From Saccoglossus kowalevskii (taxonomy: Eukaryota > Hemichordata > Enteropneusta > Harrimaniidae), in assembly GCF_000003605.2 (NCBI RefSeq), contig NW_003152183.1, positions 16,508 through 80,507 on the forward strand: DNA of 64,000 bases. Direction: 5' to 3'. Positions 37,001-50,600 of this stretch are shown here, one piece after another. The position numbers and the translations under genes were made by a program. The notes below the pieces were generated by a model, which saw only the letters and a list, made by a program, of their open reading frames with translations, was not told where the DNA came from and ran no database searches. Within the stretch, counting starts at the first letter, position 1; each line of letters starts with the position of its first letter.

Positions 37001-38440
37001 TAACATGCTGTTTAATTACCGTAGTTTTATTACAAGTATGTAGAAGTCATAGGTCAATCTAGAAGATACTTGTGCAAGCGATATCGATTTAAAACATCCA
37101 AAAACATGAAATAGCCGCAAATTCGGAATAATAATCCATGCAGCTGTGGGGTTAGGTGCTCGACAAATGTTTAAAGTAAAGCACAATCGGGCGTGGTTAG
37201 TACTTGCATGGGAGACTCCCTGACTAAACGACCTTTTGAATTTTTGTTTGTTTCAACACGCACATGAAAAAGATGTAAGGCAACGTTCCGGCACTTTTTC
37301 TTACTGTGATGTCAATCATTTATAGTAGAAAATCGATGCATTTTTGTAACTTTTTCAATTAATGGAAAATTTTCAAATTCATTCTAATTTTCACGAACAA
37401 GTTGTGGATGCTGTCGACACGTAGTGGGTGTTACACTGTTAACGCATCCTGCAAAGTTGTTCAAAGTGATTACAAAGTTGTACAAAGTTATTGCAAATTT
37501 GGTAAATGCATTTGCATATATGACCAAGTTGTTATCATATAACAATCCACATTTGTAAAGTATGGTGAAATTTAATAAAAGCCCGTTAAAATCAGCTTAT
37601 AGATTTTCACATGAGGTGACTGTAACATGTTAGAAAACAGCGTGCAAAGTTTGAAAAAACGAAGGAAATGTTGGCGGAGTTGCTAGTTTATTTAGCCTAA
37701 GTCATTGTAATGACAACCCCGCAGTTAAATTTTGAAAGCATTGAGTAAATTTGCCGATAACGCCTCATATCGAAGCAGATTATCACAACAGTCAATCGAA
37801 ATATTGACAACAAACTGTATGCAAAGTTGTAAAAAGCGGTTGCGAAGTAGGTAGTTTCATTCGGGATTGTTACCTGTGATATCATATTAACAAGTCCCGT
37901 AGTTGAACATTCGAAAATGTGAATAAATATTTCGTAACATGCTGTTTAATTACCGTAGTTTTATTACAAGTATGTAGAGGTCATAGGTCAATCTAGAAGA
38001 TACTTGTGCAAGCGATGTCGATTTAAAACATCCAAAAACATGAAATAGCCGCAAATTCGGAATAATAATCCATACAGCTGTGGGGTTAGGTGCTCGACAA
38101 ATGTTTAAAGTAAAGCAAAATCGGGCGTGGTTAGTACTTGCATGGGAGACTCCCTGACTAAACGACCTTTTGAATTTTTGTTTGTTTCAACACGCACATG
38201 GAAAAGATGTAAGGCAACGTTCCGGCACTTTTTCTTACTGTGATGTCAATCATTTATAGTAGAAAATCGAGGCATTTTTGTAACTTTTTCAATTAATGGA
38301 AAATTTTCAAATTCATTCTAATTTTCACGAACAAGTTGTGGATGCTGTTGGCACGTAGTGGGTGTTACACTGTTAACGCATCATGCAAAGTTGTTCAAAG
38401 TGATTACAAAGTTGTACAAAGTTATTGCAAATTTGGTAAA
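34091..38440 (+). repeat. Monomer block B4 (class B)
   Basis: Anchors 34899, 35831, 36763 and 37697. Several copies belong to the subclass with AGAAGTCATAGG, ACATGAAAAAG, AATCGATGC and GTAGTGAGTG, also found near 15 and 61-62 kb. The 35831 copy has GACTAATG and CCATGCCTAAACG like the one at 24647. Near 37561 AAGTATGGTGAAATTT adds two bases, giving a 934-bp spacing. The block grades into class A at AACAGTCC near 38475. Confidence 0.83.
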
Positions 38441-41400
38441 TGCATTTGCATATATGACCAAGTTGTTATCATATAACAGTCCACATTTGTAAAGTAAGGA
38501 CATTTAATAAAAGCCCGTTAAAAGCAGCTTATAGATATTCACATGAGGTGACTGTAAAATGTTAGAAAACAGCGTGCAATGTTTGAAAAATCGAAGGAAA
38601 TGTTGGCGGAGTTGCTAGTTTATTTAGCCTAAGTCATTGTAATGACAACCCCGCAGTTAAATTTGGAAAGCATTGAGTAAATTTGCCGATAACGCCTCAT
38701 ATCTAAGCAGATTATCACAACAGTCAATCGAAATATTGACAACAAACTGTATGCAAAGTTGTAAAACGCGGTTGCGAAGTAGGTAGTTTCATTCGGGATT
38801 GTTACCTGTGATATCATATTAACAAGTCCCGTAGTTGAACATTCGAAAATGTGAATAAATATTCGTAACATGCTGTTTAATTACCGTAGTTTTATTACAA
38901 GTATGTAGAGGTCATAGGTCAATCTAGAAGATACTTGTGCAAGTGATATCGATTTAAAACATCCAAAAACATGAAATAGCCGCAAATTCGGAATAATAAT
39001 CCATTCAGCTGTGGGGTTAGGCGCTCGACAAATGTTTAAAGTAAAGCACAATCGGGCGTGATTAGTACTTGCATGGGAGACTCCCTGACTAAACGACCTT
39101 TTGAATTTTTGTTTGTTTCAACACGCACATGGAAAAGATGTCAGGCAACGTTCCGGCACTTTTTGTTACTGTGATGTCAATCATTTATAGTAGAAAATCG
39201 AGGCATTTTTGTAACTTTTTCAATTAATGGAAAATTTTCAAATTCGTTCTAATTTTCACGAACAAGTTGTGGATGCTGTTGGCACGTAGTGGGTGTTACA
39301 CTGTTAACGCATCCTGCAAAGTTGTTCAAAGTGATTACAAAGTTGTACAAAGTTATTGCAAATTTGGTAAATGCATTTGCATATATGACCAAGTTGTTAT
39401 CATATAACAGTCCACATTTGTAAAGTAAGGACATTTAATAAAAGCCCGTTAAAAGCAGCTTATAGATATTCACATGAGGTGACTGTAAAATGTTAGAAAA
39501 CAGCGTGCAATGTTTGAAAAATCGAAGGAAATGTTGGCGGAGTTGCTAGTTTATTTAGCCTAAGTCATTGTAATGACAACCCCGCAGTTAAATTTGGAAA
39601 GCATTCAGTAAATTTGCCGATAACGCCTCATATCGAAGCAGATTATCACAACAGTCAATCGAAATATTGACAACAAACTGTATGCAAAGTTGTAAAACGC
39701 GGGTTGCGAAGTAGTAGTTTCATTCGGGATTGTTACCTGTGATATCATATTAACAAGTCCCGTAGTTGAACATTCGAAAATGTGAATAAATATTCGTAAC
39801 ATGCTGTTTAATTTCCGTAGTTTTATACAAGTATGTAGAGGTCATAGGTCAATCTAGAAGACACTTGGTGCAAGCGATATCGATTAAAACATCCAAAAAC
39901 ATGAAATAGCCGTAAATTCGGAATAATAATCCATGCAGCTGTGGGGTTGGGCGCTCGACAAATGTTTAAAGTAAAGCACAATCGGGCATGATTAGTACTT
40001 GCATGGGAGACTCCCTGACTAAACGACCTTTTGAATTTTTGTTTGTTTCAACACGCACATGGAAAAGATGTAAGGCAACGTTCTGGCACTTTTTCTTACT
40101 GTGATGTCAATCATTTATAGTAGAAAATCGAGGCATTTTTGTAACTTTTTCAATTAATGGAAAATTTTCAAATTCGTTCTATTTTTCACGAACAAGTTGT
40201 GGATGCTGTTGGCACGTAGTGGGTGTTACACTGTTAACGCATCCTGCAAAGTTGTTCAAAGTGATTACAAAGTTGTACAAAGTTATTGCAAATTTGGTAA
40301 ATGCATTTGCATATATGACCAAGTTGTTATCATATAACAGTCCACATTTGTAAAGTAGGGAAATTTAATAAAAGCCCGTTAAAAGCAGCTTATAGATATT
40401 CACATGAGGTGACTGTAAAATGTTAGAAAACAGCGTGCAATGTTTGAAAAATCGAAGGAAATGTTGGCGGAGTTGCTAGTTTATTTAGCCTAAGTCATTG
40501 TAATGACAACCCCGCAGTTAAATTTGGAAAGCATTGAGTAAATTTGCCGATAACGCCTCATATCTAAGCAGATTATCACAACAGTCAATCGAAATATTGA
40601 CAACAAACTGTATGCAAAGTTGTAAAACGCGGTTGCGAAGTAGGTAGTTTCATTCGGGATTGTTACCTGTGATATCATATTAACAAGTCCCGTAGTTGAA
40701 CATTCGAAAATGTGAATAAATATTCGTAACATGCTGTTTAATTACCGTAGTTTTATTACAAGTATGTAGAGGTCATAGGTCAATCTAGAAGATACTTGTG
40801 CAAGCGATATCGATTTAAAACATCCAAAAACATGAAATAGCCGCAAATTCGGAATAATAATCCATTCAGCTGTGGGGTTGGGCGCTCGACAAATGTTTAA
40901 AGTAAAGCACAATCGGGCGTGATTAGTACTTGCATGGGAGACTCCCTGACTAAACGACCTTTTGAATTTTTGTTTGTTTCAACACGCACATGGAAAAGAT
41001 GTAAGGCAACGTTCCGGCACTTTTTCTTACTGTGATGTCAATCATTTATAGTAGAAAATCGAGGCATTTTTGTAACTTTTTCAATTAATGGAAAATTTTC
41101 AAATTCGTTCTAATTTTCACGAACAAGTTGTGGATGCTGTTGGCACGTAGTGGGTGTTACACTGTTAACGCATCATGCAAAGTTGTTCAAAGTGATTACA
41201 AAGTTGTACAAAGTTATTGCAAATTTGGTAAATGCATTTGCATATATGACCAAGTTGTTATCATATAACAGTCCACATTTGTAAAGTAAGGACATTTAAT
41301 AAAAGCCCGTTAAAAGCAGCTTATAGATATTCACATGAGGTGACTGTAAAATGTTAGAAAACAGCGTGCAATGTTTGAAAAATCGAAGGAAATGTTGGCG

Positions 41401-41645
41401 GAGTTGCTAGTTTATTTAGCCTAAGTCATTGTAATGACAACCCCGCAGTTAAATTTGGAAAGCATTGAGTAAATTTGCCGATAACGCCTCATATCTAAGC
41501 AGATTATCACAACAGTCAATCGAAATATTGACAACAAACTGTATGCAAAGTTGTAAAACGCGGTTGCGAAGTAGGTAGTTTCATTCGGGATTGTTACCTG
41601 TGATATCATATTAACAAGTCCCGTAGTTGAACATTCGAAAATGTG
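38441..41645 (+). repeat. Monomer block A4 (class A)
   Basis: Anchors 38629, 39560, 40490 and 41421. Three monomers carry TAAGGACATTTAAT (near 38493, 39425 and 41286), a variant otherwise seen only in block A2. The copy at 39560 has several one-base gains and losses between 39700 and 39900 (GCGGGTTGCG, GTAGTAGTTTC, TTTTATACAAG, ACTTGGTGC, CGATTAAAAC). The last copy changes to class B at AATATTTCG near 41650. Confidence 0.85.
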
Positions 41646-44600
41646 AATAAATATTTCGTAACATGCTGTTTAATTACCGTAGTTTTATTACAAGTATGTA
41701 GAGGTCATAGGTCAATCTAGAAGATACTTGTGCAAGCGATATCGATTTAAAACATCCAAAAACATGAAATAGCCGCAAATTCGGAGTAATAAACCATGCA
41801 GCTGTGGGGTTAGGTGCTCGACAAATGTTTAAAGTAAAGCACAATCGGGCGTGGTTAGTACTTGCATGGGAGACTCCCTGACTAAACGACCTTTTGAATT
41901 TTTGTTTGTTTCAACAAGCACATGGAAAAGATGTAAGGCAACGTTCCGGCACTTTTTCTTTCTGTGATGTCAATCATTTATAGTAGAAAATCGAGGCATT
42001 TTTGTAACTTTTTCAATTAATGGAAAATTTTCAAATTCATTCTAATTTTCACGAACAAGTTGTGGATGCTGTTGGCACGTAGTGGGTGTTACACTGTTAA
42101 CGCATCGTGCAAAGTTGTTCAAAGTGATTACAAAGTTGTACAAAGTTATTGCAAATTTGGTAAATGCATTTGCATATATGACCAAGTTGTTATCATATAA
42201 CAATCCACATTTGTAAAGTAGGGAAATTTAATAAAAGCCCGTTAAAAGCAGCTTATAGATATTCACATGAGGTGACTGTAAAATGTTAGAAAACAGCGTG
42301 CAAAGTTTGAAAAAAACGAAGGAAATGTTGGCGGAGTTGCTAGTTTATTTAGCCTAAGTCATTGTAATGACAACCCCGCAGTTAAATTTTGAAAGCATTG
42401 AGTAAATTTGCCGATAACGCCTCATATCTAAGCAGATTATCACAATAGTCAATCGAAATATTGACAACAAACTGTATGCAAAGTTGTAAAACGCGGTTGC
42501 GAAGTAAGTAGTTTCATTCGGGATTGTTACCTGTGATATCATATTAACAAGTCCCGTAGTTGAACATTCGAAAATGTGAATAAATATTTCGTAACATGCT
42601 GTTTAATTACCGTAGTTTTATTACAAGTATGTAGAGGTCATAGGTCAATCTAGAAGATACTTGTGCAAGCGATATCGATTTAAAACATCCAAAAACATGA
42701 AATAGCCGCAAATTCGGAATATTAATCCATGCAGCTGTGGGGTTAGGTGCTCGACAAATGTTTAAAGTAAAGCACAATCGGGCGTGGTTAGTACTTGCAT
42801 GGGAGACTCCTGACTAAACGACTTTTGAATTTTTGTTTGTTCAACAAGCACATGGAAAAGATGTAAGGCAACGTTCCGGCACTTTTTTCTTTCTGTGATG
42901 TCAATCATTTATAGTAGAAAATCGAGGCATTTTTGTAACTTTTTCAATTAATGGAAAATTTTCAAATTCATTCTAATTTTCACGAACAAGTTGTGGATGC
43001 TGTTGGCACGTAGTGGGTGTTACACTGTTAACGCATCCTGCAAAGTTGTTCAAAGTGATTACAAAGTTGTACAAAGTTATTGCAAATTTGGTAAATGCAT
43101 TTGCATATATGACCAAGTTGTTATCATATAACAATCCACATTTGTAAAGTAGGGAAATTTAATAAAAGCCCGTTAAAAGCAGCTTATAGATATTCACATG
43201 AGGTGACTGTAAAATGTTAGAAAACAGCGTGCAAAGTTTGAAAAAAACGAAGGAAATGTTGGCGGAGTTGCTAGTTTATTTAGCCTAAGTCATTGTAATG
43301 ACAACCCCGCAGTTAAAATTTGAAAGCATTGAGTAAATTTGCCGATAACGCCTCATATCTAAGAAGATTATCACAACAGTCAATCGAAATATTGACAACA
43401 AACTGTATGCAAAGTTGTAAAACGCGGTTGCGAAGTAGGTAGTTTCATTCGGGATTGTTACCTGTGATATCATATTAACAAGTCCCGTAGTTGAACATTC
43501 GAAAATGTGAATAAATATTTCGTAACATGCTGTTTAATTACCGTAGTTTTATTACAAGTATGTAGAGGTCATAGGTCAATCTAGAAGATACTTGTGCAAG
43601 CGATATCGATTTAAAACATCCAAAAACATGAAATAGCCGCAAATTCGGAATAATAATCCATGCAGCTGTGGGGTTAGGTGCTCGACAAATGTTTAAAGTA
43701 AAGCACAATCGGGCGTGGTTAGTACTTGCATCGGAGACTCCCTGACTAAACGACCTTTTGAATTTTTGTTTGTTTCAACACGCACATGGAAAAGATGTAA
43801 GGCAACGTTCCGGCACTTTTTCTTACTGTGATGTCAATCATTTATAGTAGAAAATCGAGGCATTTTTGTAACTTTTTCAATTAATGGAAAATTTTCAAAT
43901 TCATCCTAATTTTCACGAACAAGTTGTGGATGCTGTTTGCACGTAGTGGGTGTTACACTGTTAACGCATCCTGCAAAGTTGTTCAAAGTGATTACAAAGT
44001 TGTACAAAGTATCGCAAATTTGGTAAATGCATTTGCATATATGACCAGTTGTATCATATAACAATCCACTTTTGTAAAGTAGGAATATTAATAAAAGCCC
44101 GTTAAAAGCAGCTTATATATATTCACATGAGGTGACTGTAAAATGTTAGAAAACAGCGTGCAAAGTTTGAAAAAACGAAGGAAATGTTGGCGGAGTTGCT
44201 AGTTTATTTAGCCTAAGTCATTGTAATGACAAACCCGCAGTTAAATTTTGAAAGCATTGAGTAAATTTGCCGATATCGCCTCATATCGAAGCAGATAATC
44301 ACAACAGTCAATCGAAATATTGACAACAAACTGTATGCAAAGTTGTAAAAAGCGGTTGCGAAGTAGGTAGTTTCATTCGGGATTGTTACTTGTGATATCA
44401 TATTAACAAATCCCGTAGTTGAACATTCGAAAATGTGAATAAATATTTCGTAACATGCTGTTTAATTACCGTAGATTTATTACAAGTATGTAGAGGTCAT
44501 AGGTCAATCTAGAAGATACTTGTGCAAGCGATATCGATTTAAAACATCCAAAAACATGAAATAGCCGCAAATTCGGAATAATAATCCATGCAGCTGTGGG

Positions 44601-47600
44601 GTTAGGTGCTCGACAAATGTTTAAAGTAAAGCACAATCGGGCGTGGTTCGTGCTTGCATGGGAGACTCCCTGACTAAACGACCTTTTGAATTTTTGTTTG
44701 TTTCAACACGCACATGGAAAAGATGTAAGGCAACGTTCCGGCACTTTTTCTTACTGTGATGTCAATCATTTATAGTAGAAAATCGAGGCATTTTTGTAAC
44801 TTTTTCAATTAATGGAAAATTTTCAAATTCATTCTAATTTTCACGAACTAGTTGTGGATGCTGTCGACACGTAGTGGGTGTTACACTGTTAACGCATCGT
44901 GCAAAGTTGTTCAAAGTGATTACAAAGTTGTACAAAGTTATTGCAAATTTGGTAAATGCATTTGCATATATGCCCAAGTTGTTATCATATAACAATCCAC
45001 TTTTGTAAAGTAGGAATATTTAATAAAAGCCCGTTAAAAGCAGCTTATAGATATTCACATGAGGTGACTGTAAAATGTTAGAAAACAGCGTGCAAAGTTT
45101 GAAAAAACGAAGGAAATGTTGGCGGAGTTGCTAGTTTATTTAGCCTAAGTCATTGTAATGACAAACCCGCAGTTAAATTTTGAAAGCATTGAGTAAATTT
45201 GCCGATATCGCCTCATATCGAAGCAGATTATCACAACAGTCAATCGAAATATTGACAACAAACTGTATGCAAAGTTGTAAAAAGCGGTTGCGAAGTAGGT
45301 AGTTTCATTCGGGATTGTTACTTGTGATATCATATTAACAAATCCCGTAGTTGAACATTCGAAAATGTGAATAAATATTTCTAACATGCTGTTTAATTAC
45401 CGTAGTTTTATTACAAGTATGTAGAGGTCATAGGTCAATCTAGAAGATACTTGTGCAAGCGATATCGATTTAAAACATCCAAAAACATGAAATAGCCGCA
45501 AATTCGGAATAATAATCCATGCAGCTGTGGGGTTAGGTGCTCGACAAATGTTTAAAGTAAAGCACAATCGGGCGTGGTTCGTACTTGCATGGGAGACTCC
45601 CTGACTAAACGACCTTTTGAATTTTTGTTTGTTTCAACACGCACATGGAAAAGATGTAAGGCAACGTTCCGGCACTTTTTCTTACTGTGATGTCAATCAT
45701 TTATAGTAGAAAATCGAGGCATTTTTGTAACTTTTTCAATTAATGGAAAATTTTCAAATTCATTCTAATTTTCACGAACAAGTTGTGGATGCTGTCGACA
45801 CGTAGTGGGTGTTACACTGTTAACGCATCCTGCAAAGTTGTTCAAAGTGATTACAAAGTTGTACAAAGTTATAGCAAATTTTGTAAATGCATTTGCATAT
45901 ATGACCAAGTTGTTATCATATAACAATCCACATTTGTAAAGTAGGGAAATTTAATAAAAGCCCGTTAAAAACAGCTTATAGATATTCACATGAGGTGACT
46001 GTAAAATGTTAGAAAACAGCGTGCAAAGTTTGAAAAAACGAAGGAAATGTTGGCGGAGTTGCTAGTTTATTTAGCCTAAGTCATTGTAATGACAACCCCG
46101 CAGTTAAATTTTGAAAGCATTGAGTAAATTTGCCGATAACGCCTCATATCGAAGCAGATTATCACAACAGTCAATCGAAATATTGACAACAAACTGTATG
46201 CAAAGTTGTAAAAAGCGGTTGCGAAGTAGGTAGTTTCATTCGGGATTGTTACCTGTGATATCATATTAACAAATCCCGTAGTTGAACATTCGAAAATGTG
46301 AATAAATATTTCGTAACATGATGTTTAATTACCGTAGTTTTATTACAAGTATGTAGAGGTCATAGGTCAATCTAGAAGATACTTGTGCAAGCGATATCGA
46401 TTTAAAACATCCAAAAACATGAAATAGCCGCAAATTCGGAATAATAATCCATGCAGCTGTGGGGTTAGGTGCTCGACAAATGTTTAAAGTAAAGCACAAT
46501 CGGGCGTGGTTCGTACTTCCATGGGAGACTCCCTGACTAAACGACCTTTTGAATTTTTGTTTGTTTCAACACGCACATGGAAAAGATGTAAGGCAACGTT
46601 CCGGCACTTTTTCTTACTGTGATGTCAATCATTTATAGTAGAAAATCGAGGCATTTTTGTAACTTTTTCAATTAATGGAAAATTTTCAAATTCATTCTAA
46701 TTTTCACGAACAAGTTGTGGATGCTGTCGACACGTAGTGGGTGTTACACTGTTAACGCATCCTGCAAAGTTGTTCAAAGTGATTACAAAGTTGTACAAAG
46801 TTATTGCAAATTTGGTAAATGCATTTGCATATATGACCAAGTTGTTATCATATAACGATCCACATTTGTAAAGTAGGGAAATTTAATAAAAGCCCGTTAA
46901 AAGCAGCTTATAGATATTCACATGAGGTGACTGTAAAATGTTAGAAAACAGCGTGCAAAGTTTGAAAAAACGAAGGAAATGTTGGCGGAGTTGCTAGTTT
47001 ATTTAGCCTAAGTCATTGTAATGACAACCCCGCAGTTAAATTTTGAAAGCATTGAGTAAATTTGCCGATAACGCCTCATATCGAAGCAGACTATCACAAC
47101 AGTCAATCGAAATATTGACAACAAACTGTATGCAAAGTTATAAAAAGCGGTTGCAAAGTAGGTAGTTTCATTCGGGATTGTTAGCTGTGATATCATATTA
47201 ACAAATCCCGTAGTTGAACATTCGAAAATGTGAATAAATATTTCGTAACATGCTGTTTAATTACCGTAGTTTTATTACAAGTATGTAGAGGTCATAGGTC
47301 AATCTAGAAGATTCTTGTGCAAGCGATATCGATTTAAAACATCCAAAAACATGAAATAGCCGCAAATTCGGAATAATAATCCATGCAGCTGTGGGGTTAG
47401 GTGCTCGACAAATGTTTAAAGTAAAGCACAATCGGGCGTGGTTCGTACTTGCATGGGAGACTCCCTGACTAAACGACCTTTTGAATTTTTGTTTGTTTCA
47501 ACACGCACATGGAAAAGATGTAAGGCAACGTTCCGGCACTTTTTCTTACTGTGATGTCAATCATTTATAGTAGAAAATCGAGGCATTTTTGTAACTTTTT

Positions 47601-50600
47601 CAATTAATGGAAAATTTTCAAATTCATTCTAATTTTCACGAACAAGTTGTGGATGCTGTTGGCACGTAGTGTGTGTTACACTGTTAACGCATCCTGCAAA
47701 GTTGTTCAAAGTGATTACAAAGTTGTACAAAGTTATTGCAAATTTGGTAAATGCATTTGCATATATGACCAAGTTGTTATCATATAACAATCCACATTTG
47801 TAAAGTAGGGAAATTTAATAAAAGCCCGTTAAAAGCAGCTTATAGATATTCACATGAGGTGACTGTAAAATGTTAAAAAACAGCGTGCAAAGTTTGAAAA
47901 AACGAAGGAAATGTTGGCGGAGTTGCTAGTTTATTTAGCCTAAGTCATTGTAATGACAACCCCGCAGTTAAATTTTGAAAGCATTGAGTAAATTTGCCGA
48001 TAACGCCTCATATCGAAGCAGATTATCACAACAGTCAATCGAAATATTGACAAAAAACTGTATGCAAAGTTGTAAAAAGCGGTTGCGAAGTAGGTAGTTT
48101 CATTCGGGATTGTTACCTGTGATATCATATTAACAAGTCCCGTAGTTGAACATTCGAAAATGTGAATAAATATTTCATAACATGCTGTTTAATTACCGTA
48201 GTTTTATTACAAGTATGTAGAGGTCATAGGTCAATCTAGAAGATACTTGTGCAAGCGATATCGATTTAAAACATCCAAAAACATGAAATAGCCGCAAATT
48301 CGGAATAATAATCCATGCAGCTGTGGGGTTAGGTGCTCGACAAATGTTTAAAGTAAAGCAAAATCGGGCGTAGTTAGTACTTGCATGGGAGACTCCCTGA
48401 CTAAACGACCTTTTGAATTTTTGTTTGTTTCAACACGCACATGGAAAAGATGTAAGGCAACGTTCCGGCACTTTTTCTTACTGTGATGTCAATCATTTAT
48501 AGTAGAAAATCGAGGCATTTTTGTAACTTTTTCAATTAATGGAAAATTTTCAAATTCATTCTAATTTTCACGAACAAGTTGTGGATGCTGTCGACACGTA
48601 GTGGGTGTTACACTGTTAACGCATCCTGCAAAGTTGTTCAAAGTGATTACAAAGTTGTACAAAGTTATTGCAAATTTGGTAAATGCATTTGCATATATGA
48701 CCAAGTTGTTATCATATAACGATCCACATTTGTAAAGTAGGGAAATTTAATAAAAGCCCGTTAAAAGCAGCTTATAGATATTCACATGAGGTGACTGTAA
48801 AATGTTAGAAAACAGCGTGCAAAGTTTGAAAAAACGAAGGAAATGTTGGCGGAGTTGCTAGTTTATTTAGCCTAAGTCATTGTAATGACAACCCCGCAGT
48901 TAAATTTTGAAAGCATTGAGTAAATTTGCCGATAACGCCTCATATCGAAGCAGATTATCACAACAGTCAATCGAAATATTGACAACAAACTGTATGCAAA
49001 GTTGTAAAAAGCGGTTGCGAAGTAGGTAGTTTCATTCGGGATTGTTACCTGTGATATCATATTAACAAGTCCCGTAGTTGAACATTCGAAAATGTGAATA
49101 AATATTTCGTAACATGCTGTTTAATTACCGTAGTTTTATTACAAGTATGTAGAGGTCATAGGTCAATCTAGAAGATACTTGTGCAAGCGATATCGATTTA
49201 AAACATCCAAAAACATGAAATAGCCGCAAATTCGGAATAATAATCCATGCAGCTGTGGGGTTAGGTGCTCGACAAATGTTTAAAGTAAAGCAAAATCGTT
49301 CGTAGTTAGTACTTGCATGGGAGACTCCCTGACTAAACGACCTTTTGAATTTTTGTTTGTTTCAACACGCACATGGAAAAGATGTAAGGCAACGTTCCGG
49401 CACTTTTTCTTACTGTGATGTCAATCATTTATAGTAGAAAATCGAGGCATTTTTGTAACTTTTTCAATTAATGGAAAATTTTCAAATTCATTCTAATTTT
49501 CACGAACAAGTTGTGGATGCTGTTGGCACGTAGTGGGTGTTACACTGTTAACGCATCCTGCAAAGTTGTTCAAAGTGATTACAAAGTTGTACAAAGTTAT
49601 CGCAAATTTGGTAAATGCATTTGCATATATGACCAAGTTGTTATCATATAACAATCCACATTTGTAAAGTAGGGAAATTTAATAAAAGCCCGTTAAAAGC
49701 AGCTTATAGATATTCACATGAGGTGACTGTAAAATGTTAGAAAACAGCGTGCAAAGTTTGAAAAAACGAAGGAAATGTTGGCGGAGTTGCTAGTTTATTT
49801 AGCCTAAGTCATTGTAATGACAACCCCGCAGTTAAATTTTGAAAGCATTGAGTAAATTTGCCGATAACGCCTCATATCGAAGCAGATTATCACAACAGTC
49901 AATCGAAATATTGACAATAAACTGTATGCAAAGTTGTAAAACGCGGTTGCGAAGTAGGTAGTTTCATTCGGGATTGTTACCTGTGATATCATATTAACAA
50001 GTCCCGTAGTTGAACATTCGAAAATGTGAATAAATATTTCGTAACACGCTGTTTAATTACCGTAGTTTTATTACAAGTATGTAGAGGTCATAGGTCAATC
50101 TAGAAGATACTTGTGCAAGCGATATCGATTTAAAACATCCAAAAACATGAAATAGCCGCAAATTCGGAATAATAATCCATGCAGCTGTGGGGTTAGGTGC
50201 TCGACAAATGTTTAAAGTAAAGCACAATCGGGCGTGGTTCGTGCTTGCATGGGAGACTCCCTGACTAAACGACCTTTTGAATTTTTGTTTGTTTCAACAC
50301 GCACATGGAAAAGATGTAAGGCAACGTTCCGGCACTTTTTCTTACTGTGATGTCAATCATTTATAGTAGAAAATCGAGGCATTTTTGTAACTTTTTCAAT
50401 TAATGGAAAATTTTCAAATTCATTCTAATTTTCACGAACAAGTTGTGGATGCTGTCGACACGTAGTGGGTGTTACACTGTTAACGCATCCTGCAAAGTTG
50501 TTCAAAGTGATTACAAAGTTGTACAAAGTTATTGCAAATTTGGTAAACGCATTTGCATATATGACCAAGTTGTTATCATATAACAATCCACATTTGTAAA

